DNA of 64,000 nucleotides from Oscillospiraceae bacterium (GCA_017622295.1 JAGARK010000040.1:1-64000), one strand, 5' to 3'; counted from the first letter of the stretch, positions 17,071 to 26,079 are shown. Numbers and translations are program-made. The notes: generated by a model from the letters alone, not told the origin.

Positions 17071-17099
17071 ACTATAACGCAACAGTCCGCAAAACGCAA
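17071..17099 (-). promoter_or_regulatory. Promoter of first MATE gene
   Basis: Minus strand TTGCGT (17099-17094), 17-base spacer, TATAGT (17076-17071), 34 bases before the start. Confidence 0.6.
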
Positions 17100-17102
17100 G
17101 CG

Positions 17103-17129
17103 CCGCCCCGAACCATCGGTTCGGGGCGG
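17103..17129 (-). terminator. Terminator of spoIIIA operon
   Basis: CCGCCCCGAACC pairs with GGTTCGGGGCGG (12 bp, 3-base loop), 6 bases after the spoIIIAH stop. A T4 tract follows after ten bases. Confidence 0.75.
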
Positions 17130-17134
17130 TATGC

Positions 17135-17692
17135 TCACTGTACTTCCACAACCCGGATGTCACTGAGGGAATACTCGGACTGGGTCATGACGATATCGGC
17201 GATGACAGCCACATCCTCCTGCTTCAGGCCTCCTTCCGGTGCGGAAACGGCCACGGAGATGCCGTCCGAATTCATATAGGCCACACAATCCGTATAGCCC
17301 TTGGCAATAATAAGGCTCTCGATCTGGGCTTCAGACAGAGCCGTCTGGACGATATCCTCCAGCTGGGCATTGGATTCCTCCGCCTTGGTCTCATCTGCGT
17401 AGGCAACGGCCTCCTGAAGGAGATTCAGCGCGTTGTCACGGGCCTGCTGGCGGGACAGGCGAACGGCTGCAAAATAATCCGTCGCAGTAGTCATAAGGTC
17501 TTCACCTTCAGCGGACACCGCCAAATCCTCAGCCAGCATCATTGTGTCGTCAGACATCACCTTTTCCACATCCAGCACATCCGTCAGGTCCGATGCGGTG
17601 CTTTGCTCGGTATAAAGCCAGTTCAGATAGATCCCGGTGCACACCGTCACCAAAACCGCTGCTGCAATCAGATTCTTTTTCCAGATTTTCAT
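17135..17692 (-). CDS. spoIIIAH: Stage III sporulation protein AH
   Basis: Mother-cell half of the SpoIIIAH-SpoIIQ (or LytM partner) channel across the engulfed forespore. The 185-residue product has an N-terminal membrane anchor (MKIWKKNLIAAAVLVTVCTG, about residues 7-27) and a C-terminal YscJ/FliF-like ring-building domain (about 85-185) ending IADIVMTQSEYSLSDIRVVE. ATG 17692 has GGAGG upstream; the longer frame begins inside spoIIIAG. Last gene of the eight-gene operon. Confidence 0.92.
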   Translation of the reverse strand: MKIWKKNLIAAAVLVTVCTGIYLNWLYTEQSTASDLTDVLDVEKVMSDDTMMLAEDLAVSAEGEDLMTTATDYFAAVRLSRQQARDNALNLLQEAVAYADETKAEESNAQLEDIVQTALSEAQIESLIIAKGYTDCVAYMNSDGISVAVSAPEGGLKQEDVAVIADIVMTQSEYSLSDIRVVEVQ

Positions 17693-17706
17693 AAAAATGC
17701 CTCCAT

Positions 17707-18210
17707 TCACTTCATTTTGAGTACTGAAATACGGTCGGAGCCGAGCCCGGTCACATTTGCTACCGCCTGCACCACCGCAAGACAAACAGAAGGTCGGTCC
17801 CCACCCTGACACACAATGATGGCACCCAAATAGCCGGGCGGATTAACCTGCCGTACAAGACCGGACTGGCTGCGGTCGGAATCCGTAATGATCACGGTAT
17901 CGCTGCGGTAGTTTTGAGAATCCCCGGACACACTTTCATCCCCATCGGTCTGATACACGATCTCCTCTCCTGCGGACTCGGTGAGCATAACCTTAACTTT
18001 TCCGACTCCTTCAATTTGACTGAGGATCAATTCCAGCTGGGAGACGATACTCGTTTGTTCTGCTGCGGGCACCGTTGGAATCTCTTCCACGGATTCCTCT
18101 TTTTCTCCCGGAAGCCACATCAGCACAAGCCCCAATCCAAGGATCAGCAGTGCATATTTGTATTTTCCGAAGGCCTCCTGTCCTCTTTGACGGATCTTTA
18201 CCCAATCCAT
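17707..18210 (-). CDS. spoIIIAG: Stage III sporulation protein AG
   Basis: Large ring component of the feeding-tube channel. The 167-residue protein has one membrane segment near residues 18-33 (YALLILGLGLVLMWLPG) and a ring-building domain with LSQIEGVGKVKVMLTESAGEE and VRQVNPPGYLGAIIVCQGGD. It is shorter than the Bacillus protein, mainly in the linker. It overlaps the end of spoIIIAF by 13 bases. Confidence 0.92.
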   Translation of the reverse strand: MDWVKIRQRGQEAFGKYKYALLILGLGLVLMWLPGEKEESVEEIPTVPAAEQTSIVSQLELILSQIEGVGKVKVMLTESAGEEIVYQTDGDESVSGDSQNYRSDTVIITDSDRSQSGLVRQVNPPGYLGAIIVCQGGDRPSVCLAVVQAVANVTGLGSDRISVLKMK

Positions 18211-18668
18211 GTCTGATTCTCCTTTGAAATCCCCAAATCCTCCGCCATCATATTTTCAAGACACGCCTTTGCATAGGGGCTCACACTCCCCCGAAGCCGC
18301 ACCGAATCCGGGATGCCGCCTTCCGTAAGCTTCACCTCCACCGAAAGCGCCGCTCCAAAAGCATCCGCTTTGTCCAAGATATATGATTCGGTTTCTGATT
18401 TTATGTACGAGCATACAGCCTCCCGGGCGGCGAATTTTCCATCTGCCGCCGCCTGTTCTCCGTCGCTTGAAAAAGCGGCAAAATATTCACCCACATCCCC
18501 AAAGGATAGCTCTGCCACCGGTCCCAGCACCGTAAAGGCAAGAAACAGTCCGCCCATCAGGCGAAGGATCATACCGCCGGAGCTTTTTTCCGCTGTAAGC
18601 CCCGTCACGATCGCCACCACAATTGCCGCAGCCGCAACGGACAAGACGTATTGCCGGATCTCCTCCAT
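18198..18668 (-). CDS. spoIIIAF: Stage III sporulation protein AF
   Basis: A 156-residue membrane protein of the SpoIIIA complex. Starts MEEIRQYVLSVAAAAIVVAI; two membrane segments lie near 8-24 and 34-52, followed by a soluble domain that ends near a typical SEDLGISKEN-type tail. ATG 18668 has AGGAG and sits in the last codons of spoIIIAE; the longer frame in this register would overlap spoIIIAE extensively. Confidence 0.88.
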   Translation of the reverse strand: MEEIRQYVLSVAAAAIVVAIVTGLTAEKSSGGMILRLMGGLFLAFTVLGPVAELSFGDVGEYFAAFSSDGEQAAADGKFAAREAVCSYIKSETESYILDKADAFGAALSVEVKLTEGGIPDSVRLRGSVSPYAKACLENMMAEDLGISKENQTWIG

Positions 18669-19708
18669 CAGCCGACTCCTTTCATAAAGCAGACGGTGCT
18701 GATCATGAACATCAGGCTTACCGCCCCGGTCATGGCCAGCACAAAGCCCATCACAGAGGAAAAATCCCCAACCAGATCCGTGATCGGTTTCCCGGAAAAA
18801 AGCCCGCAGACCCCTGCCGTCAGCTTCAGCATCAGATAATGAACGCCGATCTTCAGAAACGGACCGATCCAAACCGCAATAATTGCCAGCAGCCCATAGA
18901 CTCCCACGGCGTTTTTCACCGTTCCTGCGCTGACCAGAACCGCTTCAGAGGCGTCGGACAGGATGCTCCCCACCACTGGCACCACGCCGGAGATGGTCAG
19001 CTTCGCCGCCTTCAGCGTGGCAGCGTCGGTAGTACCGCTGACCACGCCGGTGATGCTGATATAGCCGGTAAAAACATACAGGATGATTTTCAGTGTCCAT
19101 ACATAGGCCCATTTCATAAAATCCCGGAGCTTTTTCAGCATATCGCCGCCGATGGCACTGCCGGCAGCTGAAAGAGCCAGGTACACATAAATCATGGGTG
19201 TCAATAATTTGACGACGAGGCTTGTCAGCAGGCTGTCGAAAAACGCGGTGCCGGCATAGAGGGCGGAGGCTGAGGTGACTCCGCCTTGAGCTGCCATGGC
19301 AGCCGTCATCGCAGGAAGCAACAGCTTTCCATACTCACTGATCTGATGCACCGTTTCGGCCCCAAGGCTTATCAGGGAATTTGATGCATTCAGAAGCATG
19401 GAGGCTACCGCAACCGTCCCAGCCAGTTCCACAGTCTTCATCGGGCTGCCGGGCAGTGATTTCAGAATGGAAGCCACCATCGCAGCTGCGATGACGCCCA
19501 TACAAACAGACGCCGCCTCCTTCAACTCCGGGTGAAAATAACCCAGCACATCCCGGATCACTTCCAGCAATCCTTCGCCAAAGGTCTCGGCGCTTGAAGG
19601 CATCAGTGCCCGTCCCGATTCCGGGACCTGCGGTGCTGTAATATCCAGCGCGGAAACAGGCAGCGACAACACCAAAACCAGCAGGATCATTCGTATGATT
19701 CTTCTCAT
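18668..19708 (-). CDS. spoIIIAE: Stage III sporulation protein AE
   Basis: Polytopic membrane component of the SpoIIIA channel. The 346-residue product begins MRRIIRMILLVLVLSLPVSA, a signal-like helix, and has about seven further membrane segments (for example near 70-90, 100-120, 165-190, 215-240, 255-280). The start is set by GGGGGGAG and by an ATGA overlap with spoIIIAD; a much longer frame reads back through spoIIIAD and is spurious. Confidence 0.92.
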   Translation of the reverse strand: MRRIIRMILLVLVLSLPVSALDITAPQVPESGRALMPSSAETFGEGLLEVIRDVLGYFHPELKEAASVCMGVIAAAMVASILKSLPGSPMKTVELAGTVAVASMLLNASNSLISLGAETVHQISEYGKLLLPAMTAAMAAQGGVTSASALYAGTAFFDSLLTSLVVKLLTPMIYVYLALSAAGSAIGGDMLKKLRDFMKWAYVWTLKIILYVFTGYISITGVVSGTTDAATLKAAKLTISGVVPVVGSILSDASEAVLVSAGTVKNAVGVYGLLAIIAVWIGPFLKIGVHYLMLKLTAGVCGLFSGKPITDLVGDFSSVMGFVLAMTGAVSLMFMISTVCFMKGVG

Positions 19709-20100
19709 GCTCCCCCCAGAATCTTTTGCAGCAATTCCAGCAGCCCCCGAAACAGCGGAACCGACAGCCACAGCACCGTACAGCTGCCCGCAATTTGCAA
19801 TGCCTTTCCCAGCGCGCTGTTGCCTGCATCTGTGCATACAAGACAGGCTATTTCCGACAAAAAGCCAATCCCCGCCGCCTTCAAAAGAATTTTCACCAGA
19901 TTGCCGTCCAGGGCGCCGATGCATTCCAGCTGCGACAGCAGCTCCATCACGGGCTGCAAATACTGAAGTCCCAGCAGCAGAATCATGCAGCAGGCCCCAA
20001 CTGTCAGTACAATTCCCAGGTCCTTCCCCTGCTTCCCAAGGGTCAGATACAAAATCACCGCGATCAGCGCTCCGCCGCAGGCCTGTAAAAATCCCCCCAT
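19705..20100 (-). CDS. spoIIIAD: Stage III sporulation protein AD
   Basis: A 131-residue membrane protein with four hydrophobic segments (about 7-20, 30-48, 75-90, 105-125), and the family phrases LTVGACCMILLLGLQYLQPV and LKAAGIGFLSEIACLVCTDA. Overlaps spoIIIAC by one base and spoIIIAE by four. Confidence 0.92.
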   Translation of the reverse strand: MGGFLQACGGALIAVILYLTLGKQGKDLGIVLTVGACCMILLLGLQYLQPVMELLSQLECIGALDGNLVKILLKAAGIGFLSEIACLVCTDAGNSALGKALQIAGSCTVLWLSVPLFRGLLELLQKILGGA

Positions 20101-20294
20101 CAGAATCCAAACAGCTGCTTGACCAGATCAAACAGCTCTGCTATCTTCTGACTCAGCATCATCAGCACCACCACGAGCCCTGCCAGGGTGGTCATGGTTG
20201 CCTGCTCCTCCCGACCGGAACGGGAAAGCACCTGGTTTAGGATCGAGACGATGATACCAATAGCGGCAATTTTGAAAATCAGATCAATATCCAT
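20100..20294 (-). CDS. spoIIIAC: Stage III sporulation protein AC
   Basis: A 64-residue two-helix membrane protein: MDIDLIFKIAAIGIIVSILN, then GREEQATMTTLAGLVVVLMM. Length and sequence match SpoIIIAC. It starts 3 bases after spoIIIAB and overlaps spoIIIAD by one base. Confidence 0.93.
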   Translation of the reverse strand: MDIDLIFKIAAIGIIVSILNQVLSRSGREEQATMTTLAGLVVVLMMLSQKIAELFDLVKQLFGF

Positions 20295-20297
20295 GGC

Positions 20298-20810
20298 TCA
20301 CACGAACAAAATCGCCAGGGCCGCACCGGCGCAGAGTCCCAGGGTCTGATAGCTGCGCAGGCGGCTGTCCCGGTTGCGGGTCATGGTTTCCAGCTCCCGG
20401 CGGCAATAGGCGCGGACCGATTCCAGACCTTTGACCTGGCCTTCCATGTCGAATCTACCAAGAGATGCGCCCATGATCTCGAAGGCCTGACGAATGCGTT
20501 TCGGAACCTCCGGACAGGCTGCCATGGCTGCCCGAAGACAGCTTTCCACATCGGGAGAAATCTGACTTTCCAGCTCCCGGGACAAAGCCGACAGCACTTT
20601 CTGAACAATCCCCTGTAATTCTCCGGCCGCTTGACGGCAAAGCTCCGGCAGGGGCGTCAGGCGGTACTGCAGCTCACATTCCATATAATCCAGCGCTCCG
20701 ATCAGCTGCCGCAGGCTTGACTCCTCCCGCCTTGAGGCCGCCGCAATGGAAAAGCCCATTCCACCGCAGCCCAGGATCACCAGTATCGCACCAATCCATT
20801 TTCCTGTCAT
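20298..20810 (-). CDS. spoIIIAB: Stage III sporulation protein AB
   Basis: A 170-residue protein related to GspF-type secretion platform proteins. It has a membrane helix at each end (about 5-22 and 152-168) and a helical cytosolic core with SSLRQLIGALDYMECELQYR, TPLPELCRQAAGELQGIVQK and YQTLGLCAGAALAILFV. Overlaps spoIIIAA by four bases. Confidence 0.92.
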   Translation of the reverse strand: MTGKWIGAILVILGCGGMGFSIAAASRREESSLRQLIGALDYMECELQYRLTPLPELCRQAAGELQGIVQKVLSALSRELESQISPDVESCLRAAMAACPEVPKRIRQAFEIMGASLGRFDMEGQVKGLESVRAYCRRELETMTRNRDSRLRSYQTLGLCAGAALAILFV

Positions 20811-21634
20811 AGGTCCATCCTTTCCACACGCCAGGACTTGTCCCGGCTGAGTACCAGTATATGATTGAAAAGCTCCGCCGAGACCAGACTCCGATATATC
20901 GGGCGGCAGTGCAGGTCCTTAACAGAAGCTGCATGGGCCGTAGCCAAAAGCCGAACGCCACACCACCCTGCCCTGATCAGAGCCTCACAGTCCGCTTCTG
21001 CTGTAATCTCATCCACCGCGATCACCGCCGGCCCCATGGTCCGAAGCATCATGTCCACCCCCTGAGCCTTGGCGCAGCCCCGCAGCACATCCAGCCGCTG
21101 ACCGGTATCGAATCCGGGCGGAAACAGCTCTCCCCGCTCGTCCACCACTGCGACATGCTCCCGACGGGAGATTCCCCGGGCGATATCCCGCAGCAGCGTG
21201 GTTTTCCCGCTGCCCGGCGGGCCCAGAAGCAGAATGCTGCCCGAAAGTTTTACTGCCCGTTCTCCAATGCCGGGAAAATCCCGGGCCACACGGATGCACA
21301 GTGAGCTTATCTCCCGAATTCCGCTGACAGTTCCGTTTTTTACCACTGCCTCGCCGCAGATACCGATCCGGTGTCCTCCGGCAGCAGTGAGGAAGCCCTC
21401 TGAAATCGTCTGGGCAGCCCAGGGGGAATAACGGGAGGCAGTATTGACGCAGAAATGCAGATCCTCCCGACTCACCCTTCGCTCCATCCATACGGATTCC
21501 GTATCCATCACCAGCTCCGGCGGCTTTTCCAGCCGGAGCCGCAATTCCCGCAGACCATCCCGCCCGGTCCTGTCCGCCTGGGCGGCGATCCAAGCTGGCA
21601 AGACCCCAAGTAATTCCTTCCATGCACACCTCAT
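20807..21634 (-). CDS. spoIIIAA: Stage III sporulation protein AA (ATPase)
   Basis: Cytosolic secretion-type ATPase thought to power the SpoIIIA channel. Walker A GPPGSGKTTLLRDIARG lies near residue 137, Walker B-like VIAVDEI near 204, and DERGELFP near 165. The 278-residue frame opens with GTG ATG CAA ATG; AGGAG is 8 bases before the third of these (21634), so MRCAWKELLG is the likely start (275 residues). First gene of spoIIIAA-AH. I see no convincing sigma-E promoter in the short upstream gap. Confidence 0.93.
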   Translation of the reverse strand: MRCAWKELLGVLPAWIAAQADRTGRDGLRELRLRLEKPPELVMDTESVWMERRVSREDLHFCVNTASRYSPWAAQTISEGFLTAAGGHRIGICGEAVVKNGTVSGIREISSLCIRVARDFPGIGERAVKLSGSILLLGPPGSGKTTLLRDIARGISRREHVAVVDERGELFPPGFDTGQRLDVLRGCAKAQGVDMMLRTMGPAVIAVDEITAEADCEALIRAGWCGVRLLATAHAASVKDLHCRPIYRSLVSAELFNHILVLSRDKSWRVERMDL

Positions 21635-21657
21635 TTGCATCACTCCTGGGAAAGACT

Positions 21658-21693
21658 ATGCGCCGGGAAGGCCCATTACTACCCCCGGCGCAT
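21658..21693. repeat. 10-bp dyad upstream of spoIIIAA
   Basis: ATGCGCCGGG (21658-21667) faces CCCGGCGCAT (21684-21693), a perfect 10-bp inverted repeat with a 16-base loop, right between the ftsK terminator and the spoIIIAA start region. Confidence 0.7.
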
Positions 21694-21699
21694 AAAAAA

Positions 21700-21726
21700 A
21701 CTCCCGACGCGAATCGCATCGGGAGT
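21700..21726 (-). terminator. Terminator of ftsK/spoIIIE
   Basis: ACTCCCGA/TCGGGAGT outer stem with an inner GCG/CGC, followed on the minus strand by T7. It lies 7 bases past the ftsK stop. Confidence 0.9.
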
Positions 21727-21733
21727 ATCAGAT

Positions 21734-24469
21734 TCAGTCAATTTCCTCCGGCACTGCATCGTCGAAGGGGATGTCGTCGAAGTCCATCTGGCTGCCGCCA
21801 GATTTCATGGACTGCCACTGCTCTTTGGTGATGAGGATGGCACGGGGCTTGCTGCCCTGGAAGGGGCCAACAATGCCCTTCTCCTCCATCTCATCCACGA
21901 TTCGGGCAGCCCGGGCATAGCCCAGCTTCAGCCGCCGCTGAAGCATGGATACGGAAGCCTGTCCCGTCTCGAGAATCACATCCACAGCCTGGGGCAGCAT
22001 CTCATCTCCATCCAACTCCTCGCCGTTGGGCTCCGGTTCGGACACGGCAGAAGATTTCTTACCGGAGCCGGTCTGGACGGCCTTCTTCTCGATCTCGTCC
22101 ATGACCTCCTGATCATAGGAAGCCATGTAGTTTTCCTTGACGTAATTTGCAACAGCTTCCACCTCGGTATCGGTGACAAAGCAGCCCTGGATACGTTGTG
22201 GCTTACCGGTGCCGATGGGCGCATAGAGCATATCGCCCTTACCAACCAGCTTCTCAGCACCCTGGGTATCCAGAATGATGCGGGACTCCATGGCGGATGC
22301 CACAGCGAAGGCGATCCGGGAGGGAATGTTGGCCTTCATCAGGCCGGTGATCACGTCTGCAGAGGGTCGCTGGGTTGCAATGATCAGGTGCATACCGGCA
22401 GCACGGCCCATCTGGGCAATGCGGCAGATGGAATCTTCCACTTCCTTGGCTGCCACCAGCATCAGGTCGGCCAGCTCATCGACGATGATGACCACCTGAG
22501 GCAGCTTACCCTCGCCCTCTTCCTGGCTCTCCATGATGCTGTTATAGGATTCCAGATCCCGGACGCCGGCGTCGGACATCATCTTATACCGGCGCAGCAT
22601 TTCAGTCACGGCCCACTGCAGGGAGCCAGCCGCCTTCTTGGGATCCGTCACAACGGGGATCAGAAGATGAGGAATACCGTTGTAAATTCCAAGCTCGACC
22701 ATCTTGGGGTCCACCATGATGAGCTTCACATCATCGGGGCTGGCCTTATAGAGCAGGCTGATGATGATGGAATTCATGCATACGGATTTACCGGAGCCGG
22801 TGGTACCGGCGATAAGCATATGGGGCATCTTACGGATATTGCCCACGATACAATTGCCGCCGATATCCTTGCCCACGGCGAAGGAGGACTTGGACTTGGA
22901 ACGGGTAAACTCGGCAGAGTCGATAACCTCCCGCAGATGGACGGTGGTGACCACCTTATTGGGCACCTCGATACCCACCACAGAGATTTTTCCAGGCACC
23001 GCAGCAATTCGGACACCGGAAGCACCCAAGCTCAGGGCGATATCGTCGGCGCAGGAGGTCAGCTTGCTGAGCCGGACGCCTTTGTCCAGCTCCACCTCGT
23101 AGCGGGTGACGCTGGGGCCCCGGGTGACGTTGACGATGTGAGCATCGATCTTGAAGCTGGCCAGAGTCTCATTCAGACGGCGGGAATTCTCTCGCATTTC
23201 CGCAGTGCCATCCACGCCGCCGCCAAAAGGCGGATCCAGCAGATCAATGGGCGGGAAACAGTAAACAGGCTTCTGCGCCGTCTGGGCCATGGCAATTTCT
23301 GCAGCTACCTGTTGGGCAGACTCGGCAGCTTCCCGGGATGTGACCTTACCGGGCACAGGTTCCGCAGCAGCCTTCACAGAAGGCTGTTCCATTTTGGGAG
23401 CGGCGGGAATGGGATCATCGGCCCGGAATGCGGGCATATCCACGGGGATAAACCGTTCCTCCGGCAGGTCCTCTTCCAGGGTCTCGGGAGTCCTGGTCTT
23501 CTTTTGGGGCTTTGGAGGTTCCTCAGCACTAGCATTTTCTGCCTCGATATCAAAAACAGGCTTCACAGCAGCCGAAGTAGCCCCTCCGATTTCACCTTCG
23601 ATCTCATCCATCCAGTCGGCTTTTTTGTCCGGTCTGGATTTTTGGATGGGCTTGGACGCAGCAGGAAGCGGAACAGGAAGATCGTCATCCTCGTCTTCGT
23701 AGAATTCCTCCTCCATTCTCTGACGGCGTCTGCGCTTGTTTTCAATGTGCCGGTTGGCGATGTGATTGACAACCAAGGCGGCAGGTTCGATATTCTCATC
23801 TTCTTCATCATCCTCCCATTCATCCCTGGGCCGGTTCTGAATGGCCCGGATGATGCTGGGAATGGTGATCTTCATGGCAGCCAGCAGTGTCAGCACGACA
23901 CCAAGACCGAATAGAATATACGACAGAATGGAGCCCAGCCAGGACCGGATCAGAAGCGCGATGGAGCCGCAGATCAGACCGCCGGAAACACCCTTGACAC
24001 CGGCGTCATACATGCCGGAAATGACCTTAAAGCCGCCCTCCAGGCTCTGATTGTTCACAACCAGATGATAAATGCAGCTGCACAGCAGCACAAATACAAT
24101 CAGGCAGATGGAGCGCATCTTCACAGGCTGCTTACCGCTGAAGGCCAGGATCACGAATAAGTACAGGCTTCCGGGGATTGCGAAATAGAACGCGGCCTTA
24201 CCCAGGGTACCAAACAGGAAGTCTCTCAGGAACGGCAGCAGAGAGCCATCAGGCTTCACCGCCATCACCAGCAACAGCACAAAGATACCCAAACTGATCA
24301 CTGCCCACAGATACCGGGGCGGCAGCTGGGTCTGCTTGGGTGCAGGAGTGGGAGCTGCCTTTTTGCTGGTGGAAGCAGGAGTCTTCTTAGTGCCTCCGGA
24401 GGACTGATTTTTCTGCTTGGCATCGGCAACAGCCTTCTGCGCTTTGGAAGTGGTTTTCTTTTCAGCCAT
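21734..24469 (-). CDS. ftsK: DNA translocase FtsK/SpoIIIE
   Basis: Septum-anchored motor that pumps chromosomal DNA during division or into the forespore. The 911 residues show a Lys/Ala/Thr-rich start (1-50), four membrane helices (about 52-70, 88-110, 115-135, 160-195), an acidic/Pro-rich linker (about 215-440), the alpha-beta motor with Walker A GTTGSGKSVCMN near 555 and Walker B VVIIVDELADLM near 665, and the gamma winged helix SVSMLQRRLKLGYARAARIV near 830 that reads KOPS/SRS sites. TAAGGAGG precedes ATG 24469. The neighbouring tepA matches the Bacillus spoIIIE locus. Confidence 0.95.
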   Translation of the reverse strand: MAEKKTTSKAQKAVADAKQKNQSSGGTKKTPASTSKKAAPTPAPKQTQLPPRYLWAVISLGIFVLLLVMAVKPDGSLLPFLRDFLFGTLGKAAFYFAIPGSLYLFVILAFSGKQPVKMRSICLIVFVLLCSCIYHLVVNNQSLEGGFKVISGMYDAGVKGVSGGLICGSIALLIRSWLGSILSYILFGLGVVLTLLAAMKITIPSIIRAIQNRPRDEWEDDEEDENIEPAALVVNHIANRHIENKRRRRQRMEEEFYEDEDDDLPVPLPAASKPIQKSRPDKKADWMDEIEGEIGGATSAAVKPVFDIEAENASAEEPPKPQKKTRTPETLEEDLPEERFIPVDMPAFRADDPIPAAPKMEQPSVKAAAEPVPGKVTSREAAESAQQVAAEIAMAQTAQKPVYCFPPIDLLDPPFGGGVDGTAEMRENSRRLNETLASFKIDAHIVNVTRGPSVTRYEVELDKGVRLSKLTSCADDIALSLGASGVRIAAVPGKISVVGIEVPNKVVTTVHLREVIDSAEFTRSKSKSSFAVGKDIGGNCIVGNIRKMPHMLIAGTTGSGKSVCMNSIIISLLYKASPDDVKLIMVDPKMVELGIYNGIPHLLIPVVTDPKKAAGSLQWAVTEMLRRYKMMSDAGVRDLESYNSIMESQEEGEGKLPQVVIIVDELADLMLVAAKEVEDSICRIAQMGRAAGMHLIIATQRPSADVITGLMKANIPSRIAFAVASAMESRIILDTQGAEKLVGKGDMLYAPIGTGKPQRIQGCFVTDTEVEAVANYVKENYMASYDQEVMDEIEKKAVQTGSGKKSSAVSEPEPNGEELDGDEMLPQAVDVILETGQASVSMLQRRLKLGYARAARIVDEMEEKGIVGPFQGSKPRAILITKEQWQSMKSGGSQMDFDDIPFDDAVPEEID

Positions 24470-24480
24470 GTGGGACCTCC

Positions 24481-25317
24481 TTACACAGAAAGATAGAGAA
24501 TGAACGCAAACAGCGCCAGACCCCAGCAGTAATAGGAAAATACATCAAAACCCGTATGTACTGCCAGAGCACGCATCACTCGGACACCCAGGAAGGTGCC
24601 AACGAAGGCACAGATCGCAGCAAACAGATAGCCCATCAAGATGCCGAAGGTCAGGGTGCCAGCCTCATATGCAACCAGCGCATACAGATCATAAATGATC
24701 ATGCCGGCTGTAACCGCCATGTGCATCCGAAGCGCCATATTCAGCGCATAGCTACGTTCAGTGCCCCGGATCGTTGCCACAGAGGTTGCGGCGCCGATGG
24801 AAGAAATGCCCGGCAGTGCCGCAGCCGTCGCGCCTAAACCCATCATCAGGCCGTCCACTCTGGACATGGAACGGGAATCCTTGTTGCCGGAAGGCAGAAT
24901 CCGCGGCAGGAACAGCACAATGCCGTTGATAAACAGGAATACGGCCAGCCACATCAAACTGTTGCCGATGGACACGGTTTTGAAATAGAGCCCAAAGCCC
25001 AGAATCACAGGAATCAGCATCGTCTGAAGCAGGCGGACATCCAGAATGCTGCGCATATCCACAGGGCGCTTTCTGCGCTTCTTTGGAATTCTCGCCAGCT
25101 TCTGCTGACGAATCAGCCGCTTAATCTGAGCCTGGCAGCAATAATACAGCGCGCCGAGGATGGCCATATGAATCAAAAGCCGGAGAACCGGGGGTTCACT
25201 GTCCGTGCCGAAAACCTTCAGCAGAATCAGCTTATGAGCCTGGGCAGAGACAGGCAGAATGTCAGATAGACCGGCGATCAGGCCGTACAGCAGACTTTGA
25301 AAGAAATTCAAATCCAC
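24481..25317 (-). CDS. UppP/BacA-like membrane protein, active site diverged
   Basis: A 278-residue polytopic membrane protein of the undecaprenyl-diphosphate phosphatase (BacA/UppP) fold. The N-terminal GLIAGLSDILPVSAQAHKLI aligns with the canonical GxxEGxTEFLPxSSxGH loop, and LPGISSIGAATSVAT with PGxSRSxxT. The two catalytic Glu residues appear as Ala and Asp, and the SRS Arg as Ser; the His is kept. So phosphatase activity is doubtful. GTG 25317 is preferred over ATG 25335 because GGAGGG lies 6 bases before it and nothing precedes the ATG. It sits between tepA and ftsK. Confidence 0.75.
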   Translation of the reverse strand: MDLNFFQSLLYGLIAGLSDILPVSAQAHKLILLKVFGTDSEPPVLRLLIHMAILGALYYCCQAQIKRLIRQQKLARIPKKRRKRPVDMRSILDVRLLQTMLIPVILGFGLYFKTVSIGNSLMWLAVFLFINGIVLFLPRILPSGNKDSRSMSRVDGLMMGLGATAAALPGISSIGAATSVATIRGTERSYALNMALRMHMAVTAGMIIYDLYALVAYEAGTLTFGILMGYLFAAICAFVGTFLGVRVMRALAVHTGFDVFSYYCWGLALFAFILYLSV

Positions 25318-25386
25318 ACCTATCCCTCCAATCAAAATTTTTACAGTTTATTATACCATATTCTCCCCCGGATTTCCAGTCCTTTT

Positions 25387-26079
25387 TTATTGGTTCTGGT
25401 TTTTCTGCTCCTCAACCATCCGGTGCAGGGCAGAAAGGGCGTCATGAAGCCCGCCAAGGTGGTCGATCAGGCCGGAATCCACCGCTTCCCGGCCATAGAG
25501 AATGGTGCCAACGTCAGTGGCCATCTCCCCCGTTGCCATCATATAACCTTCAAAATTCTCCCGGCTGATTTTCGAGTTGTGGGATACGAATTCCACGATC
25601 TGCTCCTGGATCCGCTGGAAATAGCGGAAGGTCTGGGGCGCTCCCACCACCAGCCCCGTCATCCGGACGGGATGAACCGTCATGCTGGCGGTAGGGGTGA
25701 TAAAAGACTCCTTCGTGCATACAGCCAGAGGAATACCGATAGAGTGGCCGCCGCCCAGCACCAGGGAAACCGTAGGCTTCTTCATCCCGGCGATCATCTC
25801 CGCGATGGCAAGCCCTGCCTCAATGTCGCCGCCCACGGTGTTCAGGAGAAGCAGGAGCCCATCGATGTCATCGCTCTCTTCAATCCCAGCAAGCAGCGGC
25901 AAAACATGCTCATATTTGGTAGTTTTACAGTTTTCGGGCAATACCTGATGCCCCTCCACCTGACCGATGATGGTCAGGGTGTAGATCCTGCCGTCCCTGC
26001 CCGCGGTGATATCGCTTCCAAGCTCTACCAGCTGCTCCCGTTCCTGTTCCTTCATTTCCGGATTATGCGTGTTTTCCAT
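25387..26079 (-). CDS. tepA: ClpP-like serine protease TepA
   Basis: A 230-residue ClpP/crotonase-fold protease of the TepA (YmfB) type, described in Bacillus as acting near translocation. The core shows LLLLLNTVGGDIEAGLAIAE near residues 75-94, the nucleophile region GGGHSIGIPLAV near 107-118 and MTVHPVRMTG near 132-141 with the catalytic His position. The ATG at 26079 has GGGAGGT. TepA next to ftsK/spoIIIE is the Bacillus arrangement, which supports the call. Confidence 0.82.
   Translation of the reverse strand: MENTHNPEMKEQEREQLVELGSDITAGRDGRIYTLTIIGQVEGHQVLPENCKTTKYEHVLPLLAGIEESDDIDGLLLLLNTVGGDIEAGLAIAEMIAGMKKPTVSLVLGGGHSIGIPLAVCTKESFITPTASMTVHPVRMTGLVVGAPQTFRYFQRIQEQIVEFVSHNSKISRENFEGYMMATGEMATDVGTILYGREAVDSGLIDHLGGLHDALSALHRMVEEQKNQNQ

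Noticed and set aside
21640..21700. Sigma-E promoter for spoIIIAA
   Set aside because: A weak CATAGTCT -10-like string is present, but the -35 does not match well enough to report.
21635..23914. A 759-codon plus-strand frame opposite ftsK
   Set aside because: Antisense shadow of ftsK; Gly/His/Leu-rich nonsense composition.
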